Below the pieces are notes generated by a model. That model was not told where the DNA came from and did no database searches. It saw only the letters and a list, made by a program, of their open reading frames with translations. DNA of 64,000 bases from Shewanella sp. Arc9-LZ. GTDB taxonomy: Bacteria; Pseudomonadota; Gammaproteobacteria; Enterobacterales; Shewanellaceae. Shown one piece after another: positions 23,895 through 33,047 of this stretch. The translations under genes were made by a program, and so were the position numbers. The DNA is taken from contig NZ_CP048031.1 of assembly GCF_010092445.1 (NCBI RefSeq), forward strand, positions 558,001 through 622,000, given 5' to 3'. Position 1 is the first letter of the stretch, and each line of letters opens with the position of its first letter.

Positions 23895-23915
23895 AGCTTA
23901 TTTTATGATAACTGA

Positions 23916-23990
23916 TGTATTAGTTGTTCATGTATTAGCTGTTAATGTATTAGCAGTTCATGTACTAGCAGTTCATGTAGTAACTGTTCA
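23916..23990. repeat. five tandem 15-bp repeats after PAP2 gene
   Basis: Five exact-length 15-bp units of the type TGTATTAGCAGTTCA run from 23916 to 23990, just after the PAP2 stop, with one to three changes per unit. There is no coding potential. Confidence 0.9.
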
Positions 23991-24051
23991 TGTAGAAAGA
24001 AGCACAGCGTTTTAATCTTGATCATTAAGCCGTTGAGGGATGTAAGGCAAT

Positions 24052-25101
24052 ATGAAAATCTTGTACGGAGTTCAAGGCACAGGGAATGGCCATATCAGCC
24101 GCGCACGCGTCATGTCTACTGCGCTTAAGCAACATAATATCGATGTCGATTTTCTTTTTTCAGGCCGAACACCACAGCACTACTTTGATATGCAATGCTT
24201 TGGCGATTATCAGACCCGTAATGGTATGACTTTCGTAACCGAAAATGGTCGTGTTAATTGTGTTAAAACCGCCAAATACAATTTAACCACTCCCATTTTA
24301 TCTGAAATTAAGCAGCTCGATTTAACGGGTTATGATTTAGTTTTAAACGATTTTGAACCTGTGAGTGCTTGGGCGGCCAAACAACAAAATGTGCCGTCAA
24401 TCGCCATTAGTCATCAAGCAGCATTACAGTATCCAGTCCCTAAACAAGGTAACAGCTGGTTTAATGAATTTCTGCTCAACCATTTTGCACCCGTTGACAT
24501 CGCTTTAGGTTGTCATTGGCATCATTTTGGCTTTCCTATTTTACCTCCATTTGTGGAGGTGTGGCCCAATGGTGGTGATCATAGCCACCAAATTTTAGTC
24601 TATTTACCCTTTGAAGAGCCTGATCGTATAGCTGCCTTTTTAGCCCCATTTGATCAATATCACTTTTCTGTTTACCACAGCACTAAACCATTGAAACCAT
24701 TAGCAGAGCATATTCATTGGCATGGTTTTAATCGTGAAGGCTTTAAACAACACATGGCTCAATGTGGTGGGGTGATTGGCAATGCTGGCTTTGAGTTGGC
24801 CAGTGAGGCGATGACGTTAGGTAAAAAGTTATTGGTGAAACCGTTACAGGGTCAGTTTGAGCAATCTGCTAACGTTGCGGCGTTAGAATTACTTGCCGCG
24901 GCAGAAAGTATGCAAACTTTAGATCCTGCTGTGCTTAAGCGTTGGTTAAAAAGCCCGTCACCTAAGCCTATTGCGTATCCACAGGTAGGCGATGCATTAG
25001 TGGAGTGGTTAAAAATGGGCGATTGGCATCAGCCGCAAGATTTATGTCAACATTTGTGGTCACAAGTTGAGTTGCCTGAAAACTGGCATAAACGGCAATA
25101 A
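24052..25101 (+). CDS. MJ1255/VC2487-type glycosyltransferase
   Basis: The 349-residue protein starts MKILYGVQGTGNGHISRARV, the glycine-rich N-terminal loop of GT-B-fold (family 28-like) glycosyltransferases. Later it has GVIGNAGFELASEAMTLGKK, which matches the nucleotide-sugar binding region of this group, followed by KPLQGQFEQ. The acceptor is unknown. It is the only gene with the PAP2 phosphatase in this plus-strand block. Confidence 0.8.
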   Translation: MKILYGVQGTGNGHISRARVMSTALKQHNIDVDFLFSGRTPQHYFDMQCFGDYQTRNGMTFVTENGRVNCVKTAKYNLTTPILSEIKQLDLTGYDLVLNDFEPVSAWAAKQQNVPSIAISHQAALQYPVPKQGNSWFNEFLLNHFAPVDIALGCHWHHFGFPILPPFVEVWPNGGDHSHQILVYLPFEEPDRIAAFLAPFDQYHFSVYHSTKPLKPLAEHIHWHGFNREGFKQHMAQCGGVIGNAGFELASEAMTLGKKLLVKPLQGQFEQSANVAALELLAAAESMQTLDPAVLKRWLKSPSPKPIAYPQVGDALVEWLKMGDWHQPQDLCQHLWSQVELPENWHKRQ

Positions 25102-25128
25102 TGTTTGCTGCAATCAAGTTAACCGTAT

Positions 25129-25160
25129 TAAAAAGTGCGTCAATTCATCGCACTTTTTAA
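25129..25160. terminator. bidirectional terminator
   Basis: TTAAAAAGTGCG and CGCACTTTTTAA pair around a 9-base loop between the convergent glycosyltransferase and rsd genes. Confidence 0.85.
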
Positions 25161-25173
25161 TGGGCTGGCTCAA

Positions 25174-25641
25174 TTAAGGAAGGCGTTGATATAGCAATTC
25201 TAGCAGCTGATCTTCTAATTCGAAACGCGACTCCATCGCTTGTGCTAAATGTGATAAATCGTTGTCGAGTTGATACAGCACTTGTTCGTCAGATGCGTCG
25301 GTATATTTATCATTAAAATCCAATGCCGTGTCAGTACTTTCGCTAATCAGCGGTAATAAGGCGTTGGCTGTTTCGATACTCGTTTCACCAAACTTCTCAC
25401 AAGCTTTAATAACGTTGTTGTAAACCTCAAAGTGACCTTCTGAGACATAATCAACTAATTGGGCACAAAATTGTTTCACTTGATCCATGCTCGGAAGTGA
25501 TTTTTCGCTACGAGAATAGGGTGCTAATCCGGCAACGATAAAATATTGGATTAATAATTTGCGGCGATGATTAAGCCATTGATCGATTAAATTATGAGAA
25601 CCGCCCCAGCGTTTTTCTGCTTTTTCTAGTTTTGTTAGCAT
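25174..25641 (-). CDS. rsd: regulator of sigma D (anti-sigma-70)
   Basis: Rsd binds the housekeeping sigma factor in stationary phase and favours alternative sigma factors. The 155 residues form an all-helical protein starting MLTKLEKAEKRWGGSHNLID; the WGG and WLNHRRKLLIQY region is the conserved Rsd/AlgQ signature. rsd and hemE are also near each other in E. coli. Confidence 0.93.
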   Translation of the reverse strand: MLTKLEKAEKRWGGSHNLIDQWLNHRRKLLIQYFIVAGLAPYSRSEKSLPSMDQVKQFCAQLVDYVSEGHFEVYNNVIKACEKFGETSIETANALLPLISESTDTALDFNDKYTDASDEQVLYQLDNDLSHLAQAMESRFELEDQLLELLYQRLP

Positions 25642-25781
25642 GTCTTCTCTCTAATTGGCAGCCATTCTGTTACAACTAATGTATTGGACAAAGTGTATTG
25701 CGATCAACTGTTTTATTTTTATTTGCTTATCGACGAGCTTGCTTTGGGGATGAAAAGGACAGGGGTCTTGGAGTGGGATAA

Positions 25782-25870
25782 TAAAAAACCCCGTGATGGC
25801 ATGCCATCACGGGGTAACGAAGTTTTCAAAGGCTCGATTTGTCGGGCTTCTTGATTGTTCTTGCTAGCGC
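25782..25870 (-). ncRNA. candidate small RNA between rsd and hemE
   Basis: A perfect 26-base palindrome (CCCCGTGATGGCA and its complement, 25789-25814) is followed on the minus strand by six T residues: a strong intrinsic terminator for minus-strand transcription. No minus-strand gene ends there; rsd starts beyond it. A sigma-70-like promoter lies upstream: TTGCGT (25900-25905), exactly 17 bp, then TATAAA (25877-25882). The predicted transcript is about 89 nt, with an A-rich unpaired middle and an imperfect internal hairpin (GCCCGA/TCGAGC), as in Hfq-binding sRNAs. No open frame is present. Not matched to a known sRNA. Confidence 0.5.
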
Positions 25871-25876
25871 ACACTT

Positions 25877-25905
25877 TTTATACCAAACCACTTAACGCGA
25901 CGCAA
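25877..25905 (-). promoter_or_regulatory. promoter of candidate sRNA
   Basis: On the minus strand TTGCGT and TATAAA are separated by 17 bp. The -10 matches 5 of 6 consensus bases, the -35 only 3 of 6. The position predicts a start near 25870. Confidence 0.45.
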
Positions 25906-26097
25906 CTTTTAATCCAATAAATTGCGATTTACACATCAGTATTGTGTGTTTTGTGAGCATAGTGGCGGTTGTGTTAATAAAATCGACCATAGATTTAGGA
26001 ATAGCTCACATAAATTCTGCATGAGTGGTTACATTAATCGCGTAAGTGCTAAACTAACGCCCAGCAAAAATCATAACAGTCTAGGAACAAAGTCCAC

Positions 26098-27162
26098 ATG
26101 GCAGAATTAAAGAATGATCGTTATTTACGTGCGTTGCTAAAGCAGCCTGTTGATGTCACTCCAGTATGGATGATGCGTCAAGCAGGACGTTATTTACCTG
26201 AGTATAAAGAAGTTCGTGCTCAAGCGGGTGACTTTATGTCTTTATGCCGTAATGCCGAATTGGCTTGCGAAGTCACTTTACAGCCGTTACGTCGTTATGA
26301 CTTAGATGCTGCGATTTTATTCTCAGATATCCTGACCGTGCCAGACGCAATGGGCTTAGGTTTGTATTTTGAAGCAGGTGAAGGTCCGCGTTTTGAACGT
26401 CCAACGGATACTATCGATGCAATCAAAAAATTATGTATTCCAGATCCAGAAGATGAATTGGGTTATGTAATGCGTGCAGTGAGTACGATTCGTCGTGAAT
26501 TGAATGGCTCTGTGCCGTTAATTGGTTTTTCGGGTTCTCCTTGGACTTTGGCCACTTACATGGTTGAAGGCGGCTCAAGCAAAACCTTCGAAAAAATCAA
26601 GCGTATGGCGTATGCAGAACCTGCTGCATTACACATGTTATTAGATAAGTTAGCAGACTCAGTAGTGTTATATCTTAACGCTCAGGTGGCTAACGGTGCA
26701 CAATCGTTAATGATATTTGACTCGTGGGGCGGTGCGTTATCACACCACGCTTACCGTGAGTTTTCATTACGTTATATGCAAAAAATTGTTGATGGCTTAA
26801 CTCGTTTTGCTGATGGCCGTAAAGTGCCAGTTACCTTGTTCACTAAGGGCGGCGGATTATGGTTAGAGTCTATGGCTGAAACAGGCTGTGATGCATTAGG
26901 TTTAGATTGGACTGTTGATATTGGTGATGCTCGTCGTCGCGTAGGTCATAAAGTGGCGTTACAAGGCAACATGGACCCATCAATGTTGTATGCTACGCCA
27001 GAGCGTATTCATCAAGAAGTTGATCAAATTCTAGCAAGTTATGGTGAAGGTACTGGCCATGTATTTAACTTAGGCCATGGTATTCACCAACATGTTGATC
27101 CTGAGCATGCTGGTGCATTTATCAATTCTGTGCATGAGTTGTCAGGTAAATACCACAAGTAA
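26098..27162 (+). CDS. hemE: uroporphyrinogen decarboxylase
   Basis: HemE removes four carboxyl groups from uroporphyrinogen III to give coproporphyrinogen. The 354 residues equal the E. coli length. Signatures are [30 protein letters not shown] (catalytic Asp), [17 protein letters not shown] and [14 protein letters not shown]. An ATG at 26098 with AGGAAC upstream is used; a 62-codon frame crossing this start is not real. Monocistronic with its own terminator. Confidence 0.97.
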   Translation: MAELKNDRYLRALLKQPVDVTPVWMMRQAGRYLPEYKEVRAQAGDFMSLCRNAELACEVTLQPLRRYDLDAAILFSDILTVPDAMGLGLYFEAGEGPRFERPTDTIDAIKKLCIPDPEDELGYVMRAVSTIRRELNGSVPLIGFSGSPWTLATYMVEGGSSKTFEKIKRMAYAEPAALHMLLDKLADSVVLYLNAQVANGAQSLMIFDSWGGALSHHAYREFSLRYMQKIVDGLTRFADGRKVPVTLFTKGGGLWLESMAETGCDALGLDWTVDIGDARRRVGHKVALQGNMDPSMLYATPERIHQEVDQILASYGEGTGHVFNLGHGIHQHVDPEHAGAFINSVHELSGKYHK

Positions 27163-27178
27163 TTCAGTGGTATTGGCT

Positions 27179-27208
27179 AAAAAAGCGAATCTTCGGATTC
27201 GCTTTTTT
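27179..27208 (+). terminator. terminator after hemE
   Basis: AAAAGCGAATC-TTCG-GATTCGCTTTT is an 11-bp stem closed by a stable UUCG tetraloop and followed by T residues. Confidence 0.92.
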
Positions 27209-27329
27209 GTTGATCGTTTTTTGTTTTTTAGTTTTTGAATGCGAGCAGTTAGTTTTTCTATTTTACGTCTTTCCGGTAATGCTTGTGAGCCGGAATCCAG
27301 CTGTTTTTTATGATTTTGATTTAGGTTTT

Positions 27330-27373
27330 ATGGCCTGCGGCCACTAAAGTCGTGGCGCTTCACCCACACCAGA
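27330..27373 (+). repeat. 44-bp inverted repeat, left copy
   Basis: ATGGCCTGCGGCCACTAA and the bases that follow match, in inverse orientation, 29804-29847 with 3 mismatches in 44. The two copies enclose the LysR/LysE genes. The 300 bp between here and the LysR gene contain a small GCCTC-ATTAA-GAGGC hairpin (27406-27420) and no gene. Confidence 0.9.
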
Positions 27374-27544
27374 CCAAGAGGAAACCAACGGCTGCTTGTA
27401 TTACGCCTCATTAAGAGGCAAAAAATTGTTGGACATTTCCGTGTTACTACGAGATGGAGAGCCTTCTCTTTCAGATAACGTTTTCTATTCCAAACCACGC
27501 GAGTCGCCTACAAATAGCAGATCAAATTCACTAACCCACTACAA

Positions 27545-28417
27545 TTACAAACCTAGAGTTTCAGGCTGGCATAAGGACATTGTCTTTTCTAACCAGTTTA
27601 AGAACTCCAATTCATTGCTTCCCAGTCTTTCTGCGTGGCTGAGCAGTACATAACGATGACCAGATTGAGTAAATCCAAATGGAGCCACCAGTCTCACGTT
27701 TTTCAAGTCATCGACTATTAGAGGATATGACCCTATAGCAGCCCCTAAACCGTCAACTGCTGCCTGTAAGCAGAAATAGAAATGCTCAAAGGATTTGGAC
27801 TTATTTATATTAAAGGCTTGTGTTGAGCGTAATGACCAATCTGACCATGCAGAAGGTCTCGTTTCACTATGAAGCAGAACAATATCATCCAAGTTGTGCT
27901 GAGCTTTGTTCCAATATTCAGGGGAAAAAACAGGGCCAACCCACTCATTGACTAAGTTTTGTGTCGTAAATTCTGGGCTAATATCGAAGTCATCACGCCG
28001 GATGGCTAAAGATAATCCTGTTTCATCTAAATCCACAGGCCCTCCTGCTGTTGATAGTCGAACATCAATACCCGTAAGCTGGAAAAAGCTGGCCAGCCTA
28101 GGCATCAGCCAGCGCATAGTTAATGTGGGCTCACAGGAAACTTCAAGATGTTTATTGCTTTCCCTAGTTAGCTTCTTAACTCCATTATCTAGAGCATTAA
28201 ACGCAATATCAGTGTACAGCTTGAGTAACTCACCTTCTTGCGTGAGACACATTCCTCTACCTTGTTTGTAAAACAGTAACTGCGACAAATGGCTCTCTAG
28301 CAATTTAATTTGCTTACTCACTGCTCCGTGAGTGATATGAAGTTTTTCTGCTGCCTTACTGTAACTCGATGACTCTGCTGCAATATGAAATACATAGAAT
28401 GCTTTTAAATGTCTCAT
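27545..28417 (-). CDS. LysR-family transcriptional regulator
   Basis: The 290 residues start MRHLKAFYVFHIAAESSSYS; the winged helix (SKAAEKLHITHGAVSKQIKLLE) covers about residues 18-42, followed by an effector-binding domain of the GcvA-like type. It is divergent from a LysE-type exporter with a 99-bp shared promoter region, the classic arrangement of LysR regulators with their target. The likely inducer is an amino acid or analog (inference). Confidence 0.9.
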   Translation of the reverse strand: MRHLKAFYVFHIAAESSSYSKAAEKLHITHGAVSKQIKLLESHLSQLLFYKQGRGMCLTQEGELLKLYTDIAFNALDNGVKKLTRESNKHLEVSCEPTLTMRWLMPRLASFFQLTGIDVRLSTAGGPVDLDETGLSLAIRRDDFDISPEFTTQNLVNEWVGPVFSPEYWNKAQHNLDDIVLLHSETRPSAWSDWSLRSTQAFNINKSKSFEHFYFCLQAAVDGLGAAIGSYPLIVDDLKNVRLVAPFGFTQSGHRYVLLSHAERLGSNELEFLNWLEKTMSLCQPETLGL

Positions 28418-28516
28418 CTGTGAATTTTTCTCACATTTAGGATGCCTTTTTTTCGATTATAACTTACAAATAAATCTATACAATTATTTTAAAATCATGA
28501 ACAGTTAGGATAGAAA

Positions 28517-29128
28517 ATGGAGTTATTAAGTTTTGCAGTATTTGGGCTTTTAATCGTAGTAAGCCCCGGTGCTGACTTTGTTTTAGTATTTAAAAACAGT
28601 GCAATATTTAGCAGAAAAGCGGGTATATTAACGGCTCTTGGGATAGGGATTGGTGTTTGTGTGCATATTACCTATTCTGTAATCGGGATCAGTCACTTAG
28701 TTTCTCAGAATGCGCTTTTATTTAGCATAGTGAAGTACATTGGTGCGGCGTATTTAATTTATCTCGGTGTGACAGGGTTAGTCAGTTCTCAGTTGAAATT
28801 AGACTATAAAAACTCAACAGATCAACCCATACATACTAGAAAATACATCTTTCAAGGTTTTTTGTGTAATGTATTGAACCCTAAAACAATGCTTTTCTTT
28901 CTAAGTATTTTTAGCCAACTTATTTCATCCAATAATGAAGGTATGCCTTTCGTCATTAGCTATGGCGTTTACATTGCACTTCTACATATGGCTTGGTTTT
29001 GTATAGTCGCTTACCTAGTCACATCTGTACACGCGAGTCACATACTTCAAAAGTTTGGTCATAGAATTAATCAGGCGTGTGGTTTGGGTCTAATTGCTTT
29101 TGGAGCGACATTATCAATAAAAGCCTAA
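28517..29128 (+). CDS. LysE/RhtB-family amino acid exporter
   Basis: The 203-residue protein has about six membrane segments. Family signatures are SPGADFVLVFKNS near the N-terminus and GFLCNVLNPKTMLFFLS in the middle. The start MELLSFAVFG has GGATAG upstream. It is divergent from the LysR gene, which probably regulates it. A perfect hairpin, CCAGTGGTA-CGAAC-TACCACTGG, follows at 29167-29189 without a T-run. Confidence 0.88.
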   Translation: MELLSFAVFGLLIVVSPGADFVLVFKNSAIFSRKAGILTALGIGIGVCVHITYSVIGISHLVSQNALLFSIVKYIGAAYLIYLGVTGLVSSQLKLDYKNSTDQPIHTRKYIFQGFLCNVLNPKTMLFFLSIFSQLISSNNEGMPFVISYGVYIALLHMAWFCIVAYLVTSVHASHILQKFGHRINQACGLGLIAFGATLSIKA

Positions 29129-29189
29129 ATTCCACCTTTCACGTCATAAGGTAGTATGGTGCTAATCCAGTGGTACGAACTACCACTGG

Positions 29190-29803
29190 GAAATTACTCT
29201 AACTCACTTCGGTTGATTCACTTTGATAAAAGTCCACGTCTATCAGTCTTTAACTTACTGATAAGGTATTAAATAGTTTTGTAGTGGTCGCTGAATTTGG
29301 TCACTTAGATAGCGGTGTAATCTGACTTTACTTCCATATTTTGGAATTATTAAATGTAAATCAAATTATTCCTCGGTGCACTGAGTGATTAACCGATCGT
29401 AGCTCACAATGGGGCATAAACGTGTTGGTATATTGACGTTAAAAGGGACCAATTCAACTCTGAACTTAAGGCCGTTGAAGAAAATAGCGTGAAGCTCACA
29501 TGGCCTTTCTCGCACATCCATGTGCTACAAGGCATTCAGGCATCCTGCCTATCAGATGTGAGCTTAGCTTTCGCGGTACAGGATGTACCATCGGAAGCGT
29601 TAGCATTTTCACTCTTTATTAATAAGATGGGCCGAGGCAAGATTCAAAAGAGGCCAAAAGCTGGATCTATTTCCGTCGCAATTTTTTCGCTGCTGTTGTT
29701 TGGTTAAATAGCGAAAATGTTGCCGGAACGGCAGGGGTGATCCAAGAGGGGATTGCTGTTGATCCCCTTTTGGCGCGTGCAGGGTGGAACCTTGCGATGT
29801 TAA
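29190..29803. other. non-coding, repeat-like DNA inside the inverted repeats
   Basis: No supportable gene is present. TGTAGTGGTCGCTGAATTTG near 29279 resembles the tip of an IS3-type element, but no partner end or transposase was found. A 72-codon frame (29489-29707) looks accidental. A hairpin at 29744-29771 (GGGGAT/ATCCCC with an A-run and T-run) could be a terminator. The segment has the look of decayed mobile DNA. Confidence 0.35.
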
Positions 29804-29847
29804 TCTGGTGTGGGCGACGCGCCACGACGTTAGTGGCCGCAGGCCAT
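29804..29847 (-). repeat. 44-bp inverted repeat, right copy
   Basis: Inverse copy of 27330-27373 with 41 of 44 positions identical. Together they bound a 2.5-kb segment holding the LysR/LysE pair. The following 29848-30014 is AT-rich with nothing recognised. Confidence 0.9.
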
Positions 29848-30014
29848 GTTTTTAACTCACAGTAGCTCTAATTTTTGTTAGGACTTAGTTCTAATTCTTC
29901 TGTTTAGATATAATTGATTTTGTTTACTTTGAAGCTTAATGATAAACAAACCTGAGTCAGTACCAATTGAAGATACGATGAAATCGCTGATTATTTGCGA
30001 TTCAAAAAATGAGA

Positions 30015-31472
30015 TTAACTCTGCGTTACAAGCTCTATCTTAAATTCGCTGCCTACGCCTGGTTGGCTGTCTATTTCAATTCTGCATTTCAATAAGCCTA
30101 ATAATTGCCTGACAATGGCGAGTCCGACGCCGAGTTGTGGCAGACTTTGATTCGCTTCAAACGACAATGTCGTCATCGACAATTGTTTAAGGGCATCAAC
30201 TTCATGCTTGTGCATGCCTGCACCTGTGTCACGCACGGTTAACCATTGTTGGCCATTGTGTTGTGCGTTGATGATTTGAATCTTGCCACCGGCGGGGGTG
30301 TAGCGCAGGGCGTTATCGACCAAGTTGTTGAGTATGCGGCGCATTAGTGCGGGGTCGGTATAGATTTGGCTGGCATGATTGATGTCGAAATCTAATTGAA
30401 CCCCGAGCTTTTTTGCTCGAGGAGTAAAGGTTTGTTCAATATCGCTAAGCAGTTCGCTTAGGTTGACTTGTTGCAGTTGTGCATCGATTTGACCATTTTC
30501 TAGGGCGGCCAATTCTAATAACTGTGCCAGTAGCTGTTGTAAGGTTTGGCCTGAGTTTGCAGCATATTGGATTAGCGCTTCGTCCCGTTCGTGCTCGGGT
30601 AATATTAACCAAGTATCGATATAACCTAACAATGCAGTAAGCGGGGTTTTTAAGTCATGAGACAAATGCAGTAAAAAGTCATGCTTAGCTTGTTGTTGGC
30701 GTTTAACTTGTTGTTGCTGCAATTGGATTTCTTGCAATAAATGATTGATATGATGACTCAGTTGGCTTATTTCTAAGCTGCCACGATAACGCTGGGGTAA
30801 CATCAGTTTGTCTGACATCGGGATGTTTTTAAGTTCGGTTAAGTCTTGTGCGAGCTTTTGGATTGGACGGGTAAAATAGCGCAGTAAAATCACGAATAGC
30901 ACTAAAGCAAAAATAATCCAAAAACCGATTGTAGCGCCCCAGATTTTAGGTTGGTTTTCGGCGTTAATCAGTGCTTGCCAGCTGTCGTAATCTTCACCGC
31001 CAATGATCACATACAAATAACCACTGTGCAGTCCATCTTCGGTGATGAGTTTACTAGCGGAAAAAATCTTGTGGGTATCTTCGCTGCGCGGATCTGTGCC
31101 AAGCACTGGGAGGTTGTCGCCATTTAGAAACTGCTGAATGATTGTGGTATCGACTCGATGAGTTTTAATTTTTTCTTCTTTGGCGTCATAAGCAATCACT
31201 TTGCCATCTGGATCTAAGGTGTAAATTTCAAAGCTTGGCCCTAACAGCATAAAGTCGTGAAAGGCTTCTTTAAGCGCGGCGTCTGACGTGATCCCTTGCG
31301 ATAACAAAGGGTTGATATGTGCCATGTGTTCAGCAAGTTGTAGGTGCAGTGATTGCTGAATTTGATTACGGCTGAATTCATGGTTAAGTTGCAACCATTG
31401 CCATAACGCCACAAACAGTAATAACACGATGATTGTGGATGCTAAAAACAACCGATTAAATAAGCGATTCAT
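30015..31472 (-). CDS. two-component sensor histidine kinase
   Basis: The 485-residue kinase starts MNRLFNRLFLASTII at 31472, overlapping the regulator stop by one base (TAATG). It has an N-terminal membrane segment, a periplasmic sensor domain (about 30-170), a second membrane segment, HAMP, a HisKA phospho-site in LSHDLKTPLTALLGYID, and an ATPase domain with NNLVDNALRYTP, RDTGAGM and GVGLAIVRQLL. The ligand is unknown. It is last in a probable operon with the two spondin-domain genes. Confidence 0.93.
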   Translation of the reverse strand: MNRLFNRLFLASTIIVLLLFVALWQWLQLNHEFSRNQIQQSLHLQLAEHMAHINPLLSQGITSDAALKEAFHDFMLLGPSFEIYTLDPDGKVIAYDAKEEKIKTHRVDTTIIQQFLNGDNLPVLGTDPRSEDTHKIFSASKLITEDGLHSGYLYVIIGGEDYDSWQALINAENQPKIWGATIGFWIIFALVLFVILLRYFTRPIQKLAQDLTELKNIPMSDKLMLPQRYRGSLEISQLSHHINHLLQEIQLQQQQVKRQQQAKHDFLLHLSHDLKTPLTALLGYIDTWLILPEHERDEALIQYAANSGQTLQQLLAQLLELAALENGQIDAQLQQVNLSELLSDIEQTFTPRAKKLGVQLDFDINHASQIYTDPALMRRILNNLVDNALRYTPAGGKIQIINAQHNGQQWLTVRDTGAGMHKHEVDALKQLSMTTLSFEANQSLPQLGVGLAIVRQLLGLLKCRIEIDSQPGVGSEFKIELVTQS

Positions 31473-32206
31473 TAGTTGGTTTGCACCTCTGGTGGTGAAA
31501 ATTTGTAGCCTACGCCCCACACTGTTTTGACAAGATCATGTTCAGGTGAGCACAAAGAAAGCTTGTTACGTAAACGGTTGATGTGACTGTTTACTGTGTG
31601 CTCATAGCCGTCGTAGTTATAGCCCCATACTGCTTCTAACAGTTGCATGCGGCTAAAGACTTGTTGCGGGTGTTTGGCTAAAAATAGCAGTAAATCAAAT
31701 TCACGGGCGGTGAGGGTTAACGCTTTATTAAACGCGGTAACTTCACGCGTACTGGAGTTAATGGTTACGCTGTTAAATTCAATTTGTTGGGTTTGTTCAT
31801 GTTGGGCTTTGCCGCGTCTTAATAGTGCTTTTACTCGTGCGCGCAGCTCTAATACGCTAAAGGGTTTGACGAGGTAATCATCTGCCCCTGCTTCAAGGCC
31901 TAGTACCACATCTGCTTCTGAATCTTTGGCGGTTAATAGCATCAACGGGACTTCCTTACCGTCTTGGCGTAGTTGCTCACACAACATAATGCCATCACCA
32001 TCGGGGAGCATGCGGTCCATTAATATGAGGTCGAGCTTTTTATGCTCGATTATGTGCATGGCTTGCTTCAAGGTGGTGGCGTGGTCGACGCTGTAGTTGA
32101 GTGCTTTGAGGTTAAGTATGATTAACTTAGCCAAGTCTTGTTCGTCTTCTACTAACAAAATATGTTGCGGACAAACATGGCCATTATGTTTCGCGTTTCC
32201 ATTCAT
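31472..32206 (-). CDS. OmpR-family response regulator
   Basis: The 244 residues have a receiver domain with acidic residues VEDEQD, the phospho-Asp in DLILMDRMLPDGDG, a Thr and Lys in LTAKD and VKPF, and a C-terminal winged helix with AREFDLLLFLAKHP and HTVNSHINRLRNKL. It is translationally coupled to the kinase. It is 110 bp downstream of the spondin-domain lipoprotein and may regulate that pair. Confidence 0.95.
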   Translation of the reverse strand: MNGNAKHNGHVCPQHILLVEDEQDLAKLIILNLKALNYSVDHATTLKQAMHIIEHKKLDLILMDRMLPDGDGIMLCEQLRQDGKEVPLMLLTAKDSEADVVLGLEAGADDYLVKPFSVLELRARVKALLRRGKAQHEQTQQIEFNSVTINSSTREVTAFNKALTLTAREFDLLLFLAKHPQQVFSRMQLLEAVWGYNYDGYEHTVNSHINRLRNKLSLCSPEHDLVKTVWGVGYKFSPPEVQTN

Positions 32207-32316
32207 GGTGACTTCCTCAAAGCAAATCCAGTAATTGCATTAATACTTAGACCCGCTTTGAGGAGAATAAATTTCAATCGGGTTGAAATTCATTCAGTCG
32301 ACACGACCGATTAAGA

Positions 32317-33036
32317 TTATTCAGTACGCATAATAGTGACAGCTAACACCGGGTTATCAAAACGGTGCGACGCACCCAATACTGAATCGGCTAAGCCGTC
32401 GTACATTGAAATAACACCAGGATGAATATGCACAAAGTCGACATCATCACGGCTAGCGTTAAAACCTTCGCCGCCATCAGCAGGTCCTGGCATAGTACCT
32501 TTGGCTTCGCTGTTGGCTTCAGTGCCAGCATCATAAGCCATAAACTTCATCGCGGTTGTTGCATCCACTTCCATGCCGGCAATGGTGTAACTGTTAATAC
32601 CAGTAAAGGCATCGTTAGTGTTAACCAACATGGTGGCCAAACTAATGCTAGCTACGTCGGCTTCATCTAAGGTCAAGGTCAATGTTTCTGACATACCAGG
32701 CATTAATAAGCCTGTGCCGTTAACGCTGCTATTGATCACGCTTAGTGCTGCTATGTCGGCAGTATCACCACCTTCAGCCATTTTCTCGAGTGCTTCGCTG
32801 GCCATTTCACCGGCGTTCCATAACATGGCATCACTAGCATGAGAGGCTAAGATAACGGGCGACATTGGTTGGTTAGCCGTCAAGTTAGTCACGGTTACCG
32901 TGAAGGTTTGCATCACTGGAGCTGGTGGGGTAACAACAACGGTATCGTCATCGTCATCACCACAGGCAGTAAGCAGTGTTGCAGCAGCCAGCATGGCGAT
33001 TAAGCTGGGCTTAAGTGTAAAGTCAGTGCGTTTCAT
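32317..33036 (-). CDS. spondin-domain lipoprotein
   Basis: The 239 residues begin with a lipoprotein signal ending in LLTAC, followed by an acidic GDDDDD spacer that suggests outer-membrane routing. The body matches the spondin_N fold: TFTVTVTNLTANQPMSPVILASH, LVNTNDAFTGINSY, YDAGTEANSE and a C-terminal HIHPGVISMYDG. It is paralogous to the next gene upstream, 11 bp away. The role of bacterial spondin domains is not established. Confidence 0.82.
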   Translation of the reverse strand: MKRTDFTLKPSLIAMLAAATLLTACGDDDDDTVVVTPPAPVMQTFTVTVTNLTANQPMSPVILASHASDAMLWNAGEMASEALEKMAEGGDTADIAALSVINSSVNGTGLLMPGMSETLTLTLDEADVASISLATMLVNTNDAFTGINSYTIAGMEVDATTAMKFMAYDAGTEANSEAKGTMPGPADGGEGFNASRDDVDFVHIHPGVISMYDGLADSVLGASHRFDNPVLAVTIMRTE

Positions 33037-33047
33037 GGGCTACCTCC

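Noticed and set aside
25922..26110. 62-codon frame overlapping the hemE start
   Set aside because: It covers the hemE promoter and ribosome site and ends inside hemE; the composition is not protein-like.
29279..29360. Insertion sequence end
   Set aside because: A TGTAGTGG-type tip resembles IS3-family ends, but no matching opposite end or transposase remnant was found.
29489..29707. 72-codon plus-strand frame within the inverted-repeat islet
   Set aside because: No ribosome site or family match, and it lies in repeat-like DNA. The translation looks like chance.
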